Source of the DNA: Bacteroidales bacterium
GTDB taxonomy: Bacteria; Bacteroidota; Bacteroidia; Bacteroidales; DTGW01
Length of the DNA stretch: 32,505 bases
Assembly (NCBI GenBank): GCA_026416115.1
Contig: JAOAFU010000161.1
Coordinates: forward strand, 1-32,505
Direction of reading: 5' to 3'
Both the position numbers and the translations under genes were made by a program. Under the pieces are notes generated by a model. That model had not been told where the DNA came from, ran no database searches, and saw nothing but the letters and a program-made list of their open reading frames with translations. Shown here piece after piece: positions 8,827 through 17,435 of this stretch; within the stretch, counting starts at the first letter, position 1; every line of letters starts with the position of its first letter.

Positions 8827-10386
8827 ATGGTTGCACAAAAAGATATTACTATCCTTTGGGCCGATGATGAGATTGATTTGTTGCGTCCTCACATCCTTTT
8901 TCTCGAGTCGAAAGGCTATAGGGTAATAACTGTAACCAATGCCAATGATGCTCTTGTAATGGCCAGACAGCATAAAGTAGATATTATTTTTCTCGACGAA
9001 AACATGCCTGGCAAAAGTGGACTTGAAATAATACTTCCTCTTAAGCAGTCGTTACCCTTCGTACCTGTAGTAATGATTACAAAAAGCGAAGAGGAAAATG
9101 TGATGAATAATGCGATAGGTTCTAAAATAGATGACTATTTAATAAAACCAGTTAATCCCAATCAGGTACTTTTGTCGATTAAAAAACACGTCGAAAGCCG
9201 TTCGCTCGAAGTTAGTGCCACTACACAGTCGTACCAGTTGCAGTTTGCTCGATTAACCAACTCGATTAATACGGCTCGGCAGCTCGAAGATTGGATAGAT
9301 ATTTATAAACAATTGGTATTTTGGGAGCTTGAGCTCGAGCGCACCGAAGTGCAACTACTACAAACCCTTCATGCTCAAAAACAGGAAGCCAACACAGGAT
9401 TTGGAAAATTCGTAAAAAACAACTATCACACCTGGTTCGACACTCGAAACGAAAACAAGCCGTTGCTTTCGCCAACAGTTTTTTCAAAAAAAATTTTCCC
9501 ATTACTCGAAAGCGGTGAGAAAGTATTCGTTATCTTAATCGATAACCTACGTTACGATCAGTGGCGAAGCATAATGCCTGTTATCACTGAGTTTTGCTCA
9601 ATAGCATCCGAAGATTTGTACTGTAGTATATTACCAACAGCTACACAATACGCACGCAATGCTCTATTCTCGGGTTTAATGCCATTAGAAATTCACCGTA
9701 TATTTCCCAACCTTTGGGTCGACGAGGAGGATGAGGAATCGAAAAATGTAAATGAAGAGGAATTGCTGGCATTTCAATTGAAACGCTATGCATCCAGTAT
9801 TTCTTTTCATTACGATAAAGTAAATAATTATAAATATGGGCAGCGATTACTGGAAAAGTTACCTAATTTGCGACAACTGCCGCTCATTGTATCTGTTTTC
9901 AACTTTGTCGATATCCTTTCGCATGCCCGAACACAGACCGAAGTTTTAAAAGAACTGGTACTCGACGAAGCAGCTTATCGATCGGTTACCCTCTCGTGGT
10001 TCCAACATTCTGTTATCCCCGAAATTATAAAGCAGGCACTTGATTTTGGATATCGAATAATCATTACTACCGATCATGGCTCAATTAGGGTCTCAAACCC
10101 TATAAAAGTTATTGGCGACCGTCATACCACCAGTAATCTACGGTATAAAACCGGCAAAAATCTCGATTATAACTGGCGCGAAGTCTACGAGGTCAAAAAG
10201 CCATCGGCCATACACCTACCCATTACTGGTGTATCGTCGACCTATATCTTTGCCCTCAACTCGGACTATTTCGTATACCCTAATAATTACAATCAGTTTG
10301 TAAATTTCTACAAAAATACCTTCCAGCATGGCGGTATTTCGATGGAAGAGATGCTTGTGCCTATCGTCGAGCTTACTGCTCGCTAA
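8827..10386 (+). CDS. porX: PorX, response regulator with PglZ-type alkaline phosphatase domain (type IX secretion regulator)
   Basis: In this 519-residue protein residues 5-125 form a CheY-like receiver: acidic pair D13/D14, phospho-acceptor D57, T85 and K107. After a helical linker comes a PglZ domain of the alkaline phosphatase superfamily. It has the metal-binding VILIDNLRYDQW (D239), the nucleophile region LPTATQY (T271) and TTDHG (D416/H417). This architecture and length are those of PorX, known to act with the kinase PorY and an ECF sigma factor in controlling type IX secretion in Porphyromonas, and reported to have phosphodiesterase activity on oligonucleotides. All receiver and metal-site residues checked are present, so it should be active. 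Its position directly after porW fits. No output DNA-binding domain is seen, as expected for PorX. No kinase partner is in the window. Confidence 0.93.
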   Translation: MVAQKDITILWADDEIDLLRPHILFLESKGYRVITVTNANDALVMARQHKVDIIFLDENMPGKSGLEIILPLKQSLPFVPVVMITKSEEENVMNNAIGSKIDDYLIKPVNPNQVLLSIKKHVESRSLEVSATTQSYQLQFARLTNSINTARQLEDWIDIYKQLVFWELELERTEVQLLQTLHAQKQEANTGFGKFVKNNYHTWFDTRNENKPLLSPTVFSKKIFPLLESGEKVFVILIDNLRYDQWRSIMPVITEFCSIASEDLYCSILPTATQYARNALFSGLMPLEIHRIFPNLWVDEEDEESKNVNEEELLAFQLKRYASSISFHYDKVNNYKYGQRLLEKLPNLRQLPLIVSVFNFVDILSHARTQTEVLKELVLDEAAYRSVTLSWFQHSVIPEIIKQALDFGYRIIITTDHGSIRVSNPIKVIGDRHTTSNLRYKTGKNLDYNWREVYEVKKPSAIHLPITGVSSTYIFALNSDYFVYPNNYNQFVNFYKNTFQHGGISMEEMLVPIVELTAR

Positions 10387-10430
10387 GTGCGTAAACCTAA
10401 AGAACGGCCCCAAAACTTTATAGCAACTAA

Positions 10431-10450
10431 TAAAAGCTTTTTCGCTTTTA
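10431..10450 (+). terminator. Weak stem-loop downstream of porX
   Basis: A 7-bp stem (TAAAAGC at 10431-10437 with GCTTTTA at 10444-10450) encloses a T-rich 6-nt loop. No T-run follows, and the stem is AT-rich, so termination here is uncertain. Confidence 0.25.
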
Positions 10451-10516
10451 GTTATAATAAACTTTACCCCTATTTTAGTTTAATAGTTAGGTTTGAAGAG
10501 TATTTTTTTCAAATCA

Positions 10517-10548
10517 TTGTCTAAAGCTAACCGAAATTTTTATCTTTA
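10517..10548 (+). promoter_or_regulatory. Candidate promoter of the Xaa-Pro aminopeptidase gene
   Basis: TTG at 10517-10519 is followed after 21 nt by TATCTTTA at 10541-10548 (7 of 8 to TAnnTTTG), 27 nt before the ATG at 10576. Confidence 0.45.
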
Positions 10549-10575
10549 CCCTTATTAATAGGAAAATCTTTTCAC

Positions 10576-11967
10576 ATGTTTTCGAAAGAAAAATACCTCA
10601 ACCGTCGAAAATACCTCATCGAACAACTACCTTCGGGGATTGTATTGCTTCCAGGAAACGAAAGAGTACCTATGAACTATGCCGGAAATGCCTATCCTTT
10701 CAGGCAGGATAGCCATTTTTTATACTACTTTGGAATAGATATGCCCGGGTTAACAGGCGTAATCGATGTAGATTCGGGCGAAAGTTACCTATTTGGCGAT
10801 GAGGTTACCCTCGACGAACTGATATGGGTAGGAGAATATCCTTCATTGGCCGAGATGTCGGAAAAGAGCGGAGTTAGTAAATTTTTTCCGAAGATGCGTC
10901 TTGAGAACTATCTGGCAACGGCCTTACAACTTAAGCGTACCATTCATTATTTGCCACCCTATCGGGCCGATAGGTTATTGCAACTTTCCCAATGGTTGTC
11001 TTTTACGCCAGCCGAGGTTAAAGAACATGCATCGGACGAACTGATTTCTGTTATTGTAAACCAACGTTCGGTAAAAGACGCAGACGAGCTTAATGAAATT
11101 GAGCTTACCATCAATCAGGTTACTTCCGAAATGTTTCTAACTGCGCTACGGATGAGTGAACCAGGCATAAAAGAATCGGAAATTGTAGCAGCCATTGAGC
11201 ATATAGCCAAGGCTCATGGATGTCGGCAGTCGTTTATACCAATTTGCTCAGTCAATGGTCATTATTTGCACAACGAGTCGTATGCCAATATTTTGCGTGA
11301 AGGACAGCTATTATTGGTTGATGCAGGCAGTGAAAGTAAAATGCACTATGCAACCGATTTGACAAGAGTGTTTCCTGTGGCAAAAACTTTTACCACTCAA
11401 CAGGCGGAGATTTATCAGTTGGTTCTCGATATGCAAATGGCAGCATTACAAATGATGAAGCCAGGAATTACCTATTTTTCGGTGCACATGCATGCCTGTA
11501 AAGTGCTGGTCGAAGGGTTGAAATCGCTGGGACTAATGAATGGCGATACCGACGAATTGGTTGAGCAGGGAGCTCATGCGCTATTTTTCCCCCACGGGTT
11601 AGGGCACCTAATGGGTCTCGATGTCCACGACATGGAAGATTTGGGAGAGCAAAATACTGGTTACGACGATGAAGTGTCGCGAAGTACAGTATTTGGAACC
11701 CGGTACTTGCGGTATGGTAAAAAATTAAAAGAGGGTCTTGTGCTTACTGTCGAACCAGGCATATACTTTATTCCTTTGTTGATTCAGCAGTGGAAAAAAG
11801 AAGAAAAGTTTAAACAATACATTCATTATGAACAAATAGAACGATACCTCAATTTTGGTGGTATTCGTATAGAAGATGATGTAGTAATAACAAACTCTGG
11901 TTGCAGGATATTGGGCAATCCTGTACCCAAAACCATTGCTGAAATTGAACTTTTAAAGATGCCTTAA
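10576..11967 (+). CDS. pepP: Xaa-Pro aminopeptidase (M24B, PepP type)
   Basis: The protein has 463 residues. Residues 1-140 form the N-terminal AMP_N domain (LPGNERVPMNYAGNAYPFRQ and SHFLYYFGI are characteristic), and about 175-450 form the pita-bread M24 catalytic domain. All five expected metal ligands are visible: D249 (VDAG), D261 (ATDLTR), H344 (HGLGH, followed by LMGLDVHD), E393 (TVEPGIYF) and E433 (GGIRIED). It should release N-terminal residues preceding proline using two divalent metal ions, in the cytoplasm; no signal peptide is seen. It stands alone with its own candidate promoter, and the tRNA-Cys gene lies on the other strand beyond its stop. Confidence 0.93.
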   Translation: MFSKEKYLNRRKYLIEQLPSGIVLLPGNERVPMNYAGNAYPFRQDSHFLYYFGIDMPGLTGVIDVDSGESYLFGDEVTLDELIWVGEYPSLAEMSEKSGVSKFFPKMRLENYLATALQLKRTIHYLPPYRADRLLQLSQWLSFTPAEVKEHASDELISVIVNQRSVKDADELNEIELTINQVTSEMFLTALRMSEPGIKESEIVAAIEHIAKAHGCRQSFIPICSVNGHYLHNESYANILREGQLLLVDAGSESKMHYATDLTRVFPVAKTFTTQQAEIYQLVLDMQMAALQMMKPGITYFSVHMHACKVLVEGLKSLGLMNGDTDELVEQGAHALFFPHGLGHLMGLDVHDMEDLGEQNTGYDDEVSRSTVFGTRYLRYGKKLKEGLVLTVEPGIYFIPLLIQQWKKEEKFKQYIHYEQIERYLNFGGIRIEDDVVITNSGCRILGNPVPKTIAEIELLKMP

Positions 11968-11991
11968 GATTGCAAACTCTCTTAGAGGAAG

Positions 11992-12062
11992 AGGTCGGTG
12001 GCGGATTCGAACCGCCGTACGCGGTTTTGCAGACCGCTGCCTAGCCACTCGGCCAACCGACC
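11992..12062 (-). tRNA. tRNA-Cys (GCA)
   Basis: The minus strand folds into a full cloverleaf of 71 nt: acceptor stem GGTCGGT/ACCGACC, 3-bp D stem GCC/GGC, anticodon stem GCGGT/ACCGC with loop CTGCAAA (anticodon GCA), 4-nt variable loop and T stem GGCGG/CCGCC with loop TTCGAAT. The discriminator is U, as expected for cysteine tRNAs. CCA is not encoded and must be added after transcription. Confidence 0.96.
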
Positions 12063-12075
12063 ATGATTAGCGATG

Positions 12076-12083
12076 CAAAGGTA
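12076..12083 (-). promoter_or_regulatory. -7 element, candidate tRNA-Cys promoter
   Basis: On the minus strand TACCTTTG matches TAnnTTTG exactly and ends 13 nt before the tRNA 5' end, the right place to start transcription just ahead of it. No clear -33 TTG was seen. Confidence 0.45.
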
Positions 12084-12115
12084 AATATTTATAATGAAAA
12101 TAAGAAATGTTTTTT

Positions 12116-12121
12116 GGAGGT
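12116..12121 (+). promoter_or_regulatory. Shine-Dalgarno-like GGAGGT before the GT4 gene
   Basis: GGAGGT lies 11 nt before the ATG at 12133. Such sites are rare in this window, where most starts have none, so it stands out, though the spacing is somewhat long. Confidence 0.4.
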
Positions 12122-12132
12122 AATAGCTAAAG

Positions 12133-13371
12133 ATGAATAAAACAGCGCGAATTTTCGATATAGCTGTAGGCCAAATAGGGGGCCGAATGTATTATGGCGT
12201 TCCAGCAATACTTTTTAAACATAACTTCCTTTCGAAATTATATACCGACTGGGTGGCAAATAAATTTCCAATTAGCCTATTATACAAAACCTTTAAAAAC
12301 ATTCAACCTCGCCTCAACTCCCGAATCACTCCTTTCGATCCCCACCTTATAAAGCAGATGTTGTTTACTTCATTATGGAAAGAAATCGAGAAAAAATTTA
12401 TGTGTTATAGTCCAGATCTAATACACTGCAAATACTATTATGAGTTGGGGATAGCGTTAGAAAATTTAATAATAAAAGACAACTTTAATGGCGCACAAGC
12501 CATATTTATGATAGGTTCTTCGAGTGCTCTCGTTTTTCGCGAAGCTAAAACTAAAGGAATAATTACTATTAAAGAACAAATTATTGCTCCACCTCAATAC
12601 ACTTTGTCAATTTTGTCGGATGTTTGGAAACAGTTTCCCGACTGGGAAAACGAGGAAGCCGAAAGAACTATTTTAAACTTTTGGTCAAATCAAGTTTGGA
12701 AGGAATGGGAGCATGCCGATCATATTGTTTGCGGATCGGATTTTGTTGTTGAAACAATTCGCCAGGTAGGTGGACCTTCCGAAAGAGCGGTAGCCATTCC
12801 ATACGGAGTGCCTTTTAAAGAAAAACTTGTCCCATCTCCTAAGAATTTCGACGGTAAAAGAAAGCTTAAGATTCTCTCTGTCGGAACCCTTGGCCTGCGT
12901 AAAGGAACACCTTATACCATTCTTGCTGCAAAAGAATTACAAAAAGAATGTGAATTTACCCTTGTGGGTTCATTCCCCGAACGATTACCCAATTTGTTGA
13001 AAAATATACCGGAGAATGTCAAAATCACTGGACACATCCCCAGAAGTCAGATCGGAAATTACTATCAGTGGGCCGATGTTTTTCTGCTGCCTTCGTTGGT
13101 CGAAGGTTCTGCTACTGTATGCTACGAAGCCTTAGGATATGGTTTGCCTTTAATTGTTACTCCCAACGCAGGTCAGTTTATTGAGCATGGTAAAGAAGGT
13201 TTTATTATTTCCCCAAAATCATCTAAAGAAATTGTAGATGCCTTATCGAATCTGATAAATCAACCCCATTTGGTCAATGAAATGTCGGTTAATGCCTTAA
13301 AAATTTCGAACCAGGCCACTTTTGATGCATATGAAAAACGATTAATAACCTTTTTAAAGAGTCTTATCTGA
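12133..13371 (+). CDS. Family 4 glycosyltransferase
   Basis: The protein has 412 residues. The C-terminal half is a clear GT4 (Glycos_transf_1) domain: KILSVGTLGLRKGTPYTILA for the start of the donor domain, HIPRSQIGNYYQWADVFLLPS, then the E-x7-E motif in EGSATVCYEALGYGLPLI, and GFIISPKSSKEI near the end. The N-terminal acceptor domain is divergent. It should use a nucleotide-sugar donor in the cytoplasm; substrates are unknown. A lipoprotein gene follows after 28 nt and radC 2 nt after that, with no promoter-like element between, so these three are likely one transcript. It is far from the Wzx/Wzy locus in the same window and has host-like composition. Confidence 0.88.
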   Translation: MNKTARIFDIAVGQIGGRMYYGVPAILFKHNFLSKLYTDWVANKFPISLLYKTFKNIQPRLNSRITPFDPHLIKQMLFTSLWKEIEKKFMCYSPDLIHCKYYYELGIALENLIIKDNFNGAQAIFMIGSSSALVFREAKTKGIITIKEQIIAPPQYTLSILSDVWKQFPDWENEEAERTILNFWSNQVWKEWEHADHIVCGSDFVVETIRQVGGPSERAVAIPYGVPFKEKLVPSPKNFDGKRKLKILSVGTLGLRKGTPYTILAAKELQKECEFTLVGSFPERLPNLLKNIPENVKITGHIPRSQIGNYYQWADVFLLPSLVEGSATVCYEALGYGLPLIVTPNAGQFIEHGKEGFIISPKSSKEIVDALSNLINQPHLVNEMSVNALKISNQATFDAYEKRLITFLKSLI

Positions 13372-13399
13372 AAATTTTCAATTCTATAAAATAGAAAAT

Positions 13400-14743
13400 A
13401 TGTGGTCTTTATTAAAAAAAAATAATTTTTTAATTAGTATCAGCTTATTGCTGGTATTTTGCTCGTGCGCCGAACGTCCTAATAAACTTCAAAAAGAGTT
13501 CGCTAAATACGCTGAAAAAGGTAAGCCCATCGAACGCACATGCAGTGGAAACAATTACAATCGTTATGTAGTTTATCTTCCCAATAGCTACTCACTTAAC
13601 GAACGATTTCCAATCCTCTTTTGTTTCGATCCTCATGCCGATGCCAATTTAGCAATTAGCCATTTTAAAAACTATGCCGAAAAAAATAACCTTATTGTAG
13701 TAGCTTCGGCCACTGTTCAAAACGGTCTTAGTGCTGAAGAGATAGCTTTGTACCTATACCAGTTGTACAAGGATGTGCAATCGAAGATATGGATTGATAC
13801 TACTCATATTTTTGCAGCAGGCTTTTCGGGTGGAGCCCGGGTTGCTGCTCACTTTGCCACACAAATTGCACCTGTAGCCGGCCTTATTTCATGCTCGGCA
13901 GGATATTATCCCGGAGAAAAATGCATTCCTGCAATACTTATTGCCGGAAAATACGATATGAATTATCTCGAGACAAAAGTCGCAGACTCGAAGCTCGGAG
14001 ATTGTAAACATTGTTTTTTGACTTTTGAAGGCCCCCATCAATGGCCGCCCTCGTCGATACTTTATAGAGCTTTGGATATGTTGATGGTTTGGAACCACTA
14101 TTCGAGCAAATTTAATAGCAATAAATTCGAAAATGATAGGCAAAATATTCTTAACAAGCTCAACCAAACGACAAACGATAGTATATGGAGCCTTGTAGAG
14201 GAACTTCGGATTTTTATTGCAACCTATGAAGAATTTCCCGAAACAGAAATAATTCGAAAAAAATATGACTCAATCGTCGGCCTCGAAGTAATGAAGAAAT
14301 ATGTTGACAATCTAATACTTGCAGAGAATTTTGAATTTGAACAACAGAAGCAAATATATTCGGCTTTGGGGAATCGGCCCCTCGAGTGGTGGAAAAAAAG
14401 GATTGCCGATTGGAAAAATGGGATTACCCATGAAAGAAATATCGAAATGGTTGCTACATACAAACGTCTATTAGCATATTTAAGCCTATTAGCGTATAGC
14501 TATGCCAACTCTGCAATAAATCAGGGAAACTGGCCTACGGTTGAATATATACTACCCATTTATGGCTTGGCCGATCCTACAAATCCCGATTATCACTATT
14601 TCATGGCCTGTTGGTATGCCCATCGACAACAAATTTCTTTGGCACTAAAAGAACTTGAAATAGCATTTGCAGGTGGAATTAATCGTTCGAAAGCTATAGA
14701 AGATCCTAATCTAAGATTATTAAAACCCTACCTGTTAAACTAA
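13400..14743 (+). CDS. Putative lipoprotein with α/β-hydrolase (esterase) domain
   Basis: This 447-residue protein has a hydrophobic signal at residues 8-20 ending in FCSC, so a lipid anchor at C23 is likely although the lipobox is not canonical. Residues 45-240 look like an α/β hydrolase of the esterase/PHB depolymerase type: YVVYLPNSY, FCFDPH, the nucleophile elbow GFSGGA (S143), an Asp in GKYD (D186) and a His in GPHQW (H213), in the right order for a Ser-Asp-His triad. The C-terminal 200 residues are helical, without a motif I recognise; the final segment (YHYFMACWYAHRQQISLALK) is TPR-like. Inferred: a membrane-anchored esterase acting in the periplasm or outer membrane; substrate unknown. 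It may act on the product of the preceding glycosyltransferase, but only adjacency supports that. Confidence 0.7.
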   Translation: MWSLLKKNNFLISISLLLVFCSCAERPNKLQKEFAKYAEKGKPIERTCSGNNYNRYVVYLPNSYSLNERFPILFCFDPHADANLAISHFKNYAEKNNLIVVASATVQNGLSAEEIALYLYQLYKDVQSKIWIDTTHIFAAGFSGGARVAAHFATQIAPVAGLISCSAGYYPGEKCIPAILIAGKYDMNYLETKVADSKLGDCKHCFLTFEGPHQWPPSSILYRALDMLMVWNHYSSKFNSNKFENDRQNILNKLNQTTNDSIWSLVEELRIFIATYEEFPETEIIRKKYDSIVGLEVMKKYVDNLILAENFEFEQQKQIYSALGNRPLEWWKKRIADWKNGITHERNIEMVATYKRLLAYLSLLAYSYANSAINQGNWPTVEYILPIYGLADPTNPDYHYFMACWYAHRQQISLALKELEIAFAGGINRSKAIEDPNLRLLKPYLLN

Positions 14744-14745
14744 TA

Positions 14746-15447
14746 ATGCAATTTATGCGCTCCGATAAGCTATCAATCAAGCAATGGGCCGCAGACGATC
14801 GGCCACGCGAAAAGATGATAAGGAAAGGTTCTGCTGCGTTGTCGAATGCCGAACTTATTGCTATTCTTTTGGGCAGCGGAACTGCAGAAGAAAATGCAGT
14901 AGACGTAGCCCAAAAACTTTTACAAACTGCCAACAATAACCTGAACGAGTTAGCCAAATTCGATCTAAAACAACTGACTAAAATAAAAGGAATTGGCCTG
15001 GCAAAGGCTGTCACGCTAATGGCCGCTCTTGAACTGGGAAAACGACGTAACATAGAGCCCGTTATAGAACGAAAAAAAATTACATGTAGTAAAGATGTTG
15101 CCGATTTATTTATCCCTATGCTTCGGGACTTACCCCACGAGGAATTCTGGATAGTTCTCCTCAACAGAGCGAATCTGATAATAGAGACTTGTCGTATGAG
15201 TCAAGGAGGAATAGCAGGAACCGTTACCGATGTGCGACTAATTCTTAAAACTGCTCTCGATCATAAAGCTGTTCATATTATTCTTTGTCACAATCATCCT
15301 TCGGGCAATATCGAACCCAGTAAAGAAGATATAAGTTTTACAAAGAAAGTTTTCGAAGCAGGAAAACTACTCGATATTCAACTACTCGACCATATTATAG
15401 TTGCAATAACAGGATACTATAGTCTGGCCGATAACGGTTTTATCTAG
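14746..15447 (+). CDS. radC: RadC family protein (JAMM/MPN+ domain)
   Basis: The 233-residue length is normal for RadC. The N-terminal third holds helix-hairpin-helix-type sequence (LTKIKGIGLAKAVTLMAALE) and the C-terminal part a JAMM metalloprotease-like fold with the complete signature HNHPSGNIEPSKED, giving zinc ligands H182, H184 and D195. RadC proteins were long named for DNA repair, but their biochemical role is unresolved. The start at 14746 follows the lipoprotein stop after 2 nt; another in-frame ATG at 14755 is equally possible. Confidence 0.93.
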   Translation: MQFMRSDKLSIKQWAADDRPREKMIRKGSAALSNAELIAILLGSGTAEENAVDVAQKLLQTANNNLNELAKFDLKQLTKIKGIGLAKAVTLMAALELGKRRNIEPVIERKKITCSKDVADLFIPMLRDLPHEEFWIVLLNRANLIIETCRMSQGGIAGTVTDVRLILKTALDHKAVHIILCHNHPSGNIEPSKEDISFTKKVFEAGKLLDIQLLDHIIVAITGYYSLADNGFI

Positions 15448-15493
15448 TAATAATTTTTTTTACCTACCCATCAAAAGGATACAGAGTCTTTTT

Positions 15494-16237
15494 TCAAAAC
15501 ATTAGTTGAACTTTTTCTAGATCCTCGGGGGTATCGATGGCTACTGTTTCCATATTTGTATGTTGCACATAGATCGAATATTCGTTCTCAATCCATCGAT
15601 TTTGCTCGAGCGATTCGGCACACTCGAGTGATGAAGGAGGAAGTTGAGTTATCTCTTTTAAAACAGGAACGCGATAGGCATAAATTCCAATATGTTTAAG
15701 GTAGCAATATTTCTGTAACCATGTCTGTTGTTCCTCATTACGTTGGTAGGGTATAACTGCACGACTAAAATAAATGGCTCGGTTATTTCGATTGATGATC
15801 ACTTTAACTACATTAGGATTAAAAAGCTCTTCGGCCGATTCTATAGGTTTTGCCAATGTGGCTATTGAAATATCCTCGTCGAAACAACTCTTCAGAAGCC
15901 TAAGTTGCTCAGGTTGGATAAAAGGTTCGTCGCCCTGGATATTAATTACCACATCAAAAGGAGTACTGGGATAATCGGGTTGAACTTTCCGGATAGCCTC
16001 TGCACAGCGGTCGGTGCCACTGCGATGCTGATCAGAGGTCATTACTACTTTGCCCCCAAAACTTTCTACATGATTATAAATTCGTTCGTCATCGGTAGCA
16101 ACAACAACATATTCAAGGGCCTTACAAGCTTGCTCATAAACCCTTTGGATCATACTTTTTCCCTTTATTTCAACAAGAGGTTTACCCGGAAAACGAGTTG
16201 AAGCATAACGTGCAGGAATGATTCCTATGAAGTTCAT
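15494..16237 (-). CDS. kdsB: 3-deoxy-manno-octulosonate cytidylyltransferase (CMP-Kdo synthetase)
   Basis: The 247-residue protein starts MNFIGIIPARYASTRFPGKP, the nucleotide-binding signature of CMP-Kdo synthetases, followed by VVVATDDERI, MTSDQHRSGTDRCAEA and VVINIQGDEPFI, all diagnostic. It activates Kdo with CTP for attachment to lipid A, so the cell makes a Gram-negative LPS core. It converges on radC with a 46-nt gap and diverges from the coiled-coil gene across a 241-nt spacer. Confidence 0.97.
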   Translation of the reverse strand: MNFIGIIPARYASTRFPGKPLVEIKGKSMIQRVYEQACKALEYVVVATDDERIYNHVESFGGKVVMTSDQHRSGTDRCAEAIRKVQPDYPSTPFDVVINIQGDEPFIQPEQLRLLKSCFDEDISIATLAKPIESAEELFNPNVVKVIINRNNRAIYFSRAVIPYQRNEEQQTWLQKYCYLKHIGIYAYRVPVLKEITQLPPSSLECAESLEQNRWIENEYSIYVQHTNMETVAIDTPEDLEKVQLMF

Positions 16238-16275
16238 GAAAACTGATTTGATGAAAATTAATTTATGAATTATTG

Positions 16276-16283
16276 CAAAGATA
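16276..16283 (-). promoter_or_regulatory. -7 element, candidate kdsB promoter
   Basis: TATCTTTG on the minus strand matches TAnnTTTG exactly, 38 nt before the ATG at 16237. A TTTG is found 24 nt further upstream (16311-16308), slightly beyond the usual spacing. On the other strand of this 241-nt spacer, TAACTTTA (16442-16449) is a weaker candidate for the coiled-coil gene. Confidence 0.45.
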
Positions 16284-16478
16284 AATAAAAAAGGTGGACT
16301 CAGATGTCAAAAAAATTTTGGAGTCATTTTTTGCATTACTCAGTTATAATGTTCTATTTGATTAGCACGTTTAATTGAGGACATAATGCTGGAAATGCCC
16401 AAGTTTAAAAAAGAACTTTTTTACTTTTTCCAGTTTGTTTGTAACTTTACCCCCTAACAAAATTAAATATTAATTGCG

Positions 16479-17354
16479 ATGGAAAATCAGATATCAAACA
16501 GAAAGGTTCAGGTAATACTTACAGCAGTTGTAATCATTCTGGCTATAGCATTGGGAGCTCTTTACATGCAATACAATAAAATGAAGACCGACAATGCAAT
16601 TGTCCAGGAAGCGCTGGAAGAGCAAAAAGAATCGTTAGCCAACGAACTGAAAGATATGATGTCGGAATACGAAGGGCTTAAGAGCGAAAACGATAGTCTA
16701 AATAATTTGATAAACCAGCAACAAGATCGCATCAAGCGACTTCTTGCTATTAATGCAAGCAATCTTGAAAAAATTAAAATATATAAACGAGAACTTGCTA
16801 CGTTGCGCGAAATTATGCGCAGCTACATAGTTCAGATCGATTCGTTAAATCAACGAAATCAGAAGCTGGTGTCGGAGAATATAGAAGTGAGGACCGCTTT
16901 GGAAGAAGCTCGTAAAAACAACGAAGCTCTCTCGAAAGAGCGAGAAAGTATGAACAGCAAATTGCAGAGTGCTGCTGTTCTTTCGGCAAAAAATATAGTG
17001 GTTACACTTCTTAATAAACGTGGCAAAGATACCGAACGTGCCAGCAGGGTAGCTAAAATTAAGACCTGCTTTACTGTACGCGAAAACTCATTGGTAGATG
17101 CTGGCGAAAAAATCATTTATTTACGGCTTACGCGCCCCGATAATCTGGTACTTACCTCGTCGGAACAAGATGTAATACAGTACGAAGGTCGTCAGATTGC
17201 CTACTCGGCTAAAAGAGCCATCCAGTACGAGCAGAAAGATATTGATGTATGTATTTACTGGGACAATGCAGGTGAACTTATTACCGGAACTTACACTATT
17301 GATCTTTTCTGTGAGGGAAAGCTTATAGGTACAACAACTTTCGATGTTAGGTAG
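16479..17354 (+). CDS. Membrane-anchored coiled-coil protein of unknown function
   Basis: This 291-residue protein has a short charged N-terminus, one transmembrane helix at about residues 10-30, and a long heptad-like coiled coil from about 32 to 165 rich in Glu, Lys, Asn and Leu. The C-terminal domain of about 110 residues has alternating β-strand character (RVAKIKTCFTVREN, IIYLRLTRPD, DIDVCIYWDN, TYTIDLFCEG), likely a β-sandwich. Topology suggests an inner-membrane anchor with the rest in the periplasm. I recognise the layout from other Bacteroidota proteins annotated only as hypothetical, but not a function. It is a single-gene unit, ended by the hairpin at 17436-17465. Confidence 0.8.
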   Translation: MENQISNRKVQVILTAVVIILAIALGALYMQYNKMKTDNAIVQEALEEQKESLANELKDMMSEYEGLKSENDSLNNLINQQQDRIKRLLAINASNLEKIKIYKRELATLREIMRSYIVQIDSLNQRNQKLVSENIEVRTALEEARKNNEALSKERESMNSKLQSAAVLSAKNIVVTLLNKRGKDTERASRVAKIKTCFTVRENSLVDAGEKIIYLRLTRPDNLVLTSSEQDVIQYEGRQIAYSAKRAIQYEQKDIDVCIYWDNAGELITGTYTIDLFCEGKLIGTTTFDVR

Positions 17355-17435
17355 TATCACCTATGTTGTTATGACAATTTTTAATAGTTAATAAGTTACG
17401 GATATTTAAAAAAATAGAATTTAAAGTTTAAATTG

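Noticed and set aside
8827-10386. PglZ domain as a sign of a BREX or Pgl phage-defence system
   Set aside because: The PglZ domain is fused to a complete receiver domain and follows porW, which is the PorX arrangement. No BrxC, BrxL, PglX or other BREX gene is present.
11975-11992. Hairpin between pepP and the tRNA gene
   Set aside because: The CTCT/AGAG stem is only 4 bp with a weak T-run; too short to call a terminator.
11992-12062. tRNA-Cys as an integration site for a genomic island
   Set aside because: No integrase, no repeated tRNA 3' end nearby, and flanking genes have host composition. The AT-rich island lies 10 kb away.
14706-15164. 152-codon minus-strand open frame opposite radC
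   Set aside because: Ser/Phe/Arg-rich translation without family features; radC on the plus strand has complete motifs, so this is an antisense shadow.
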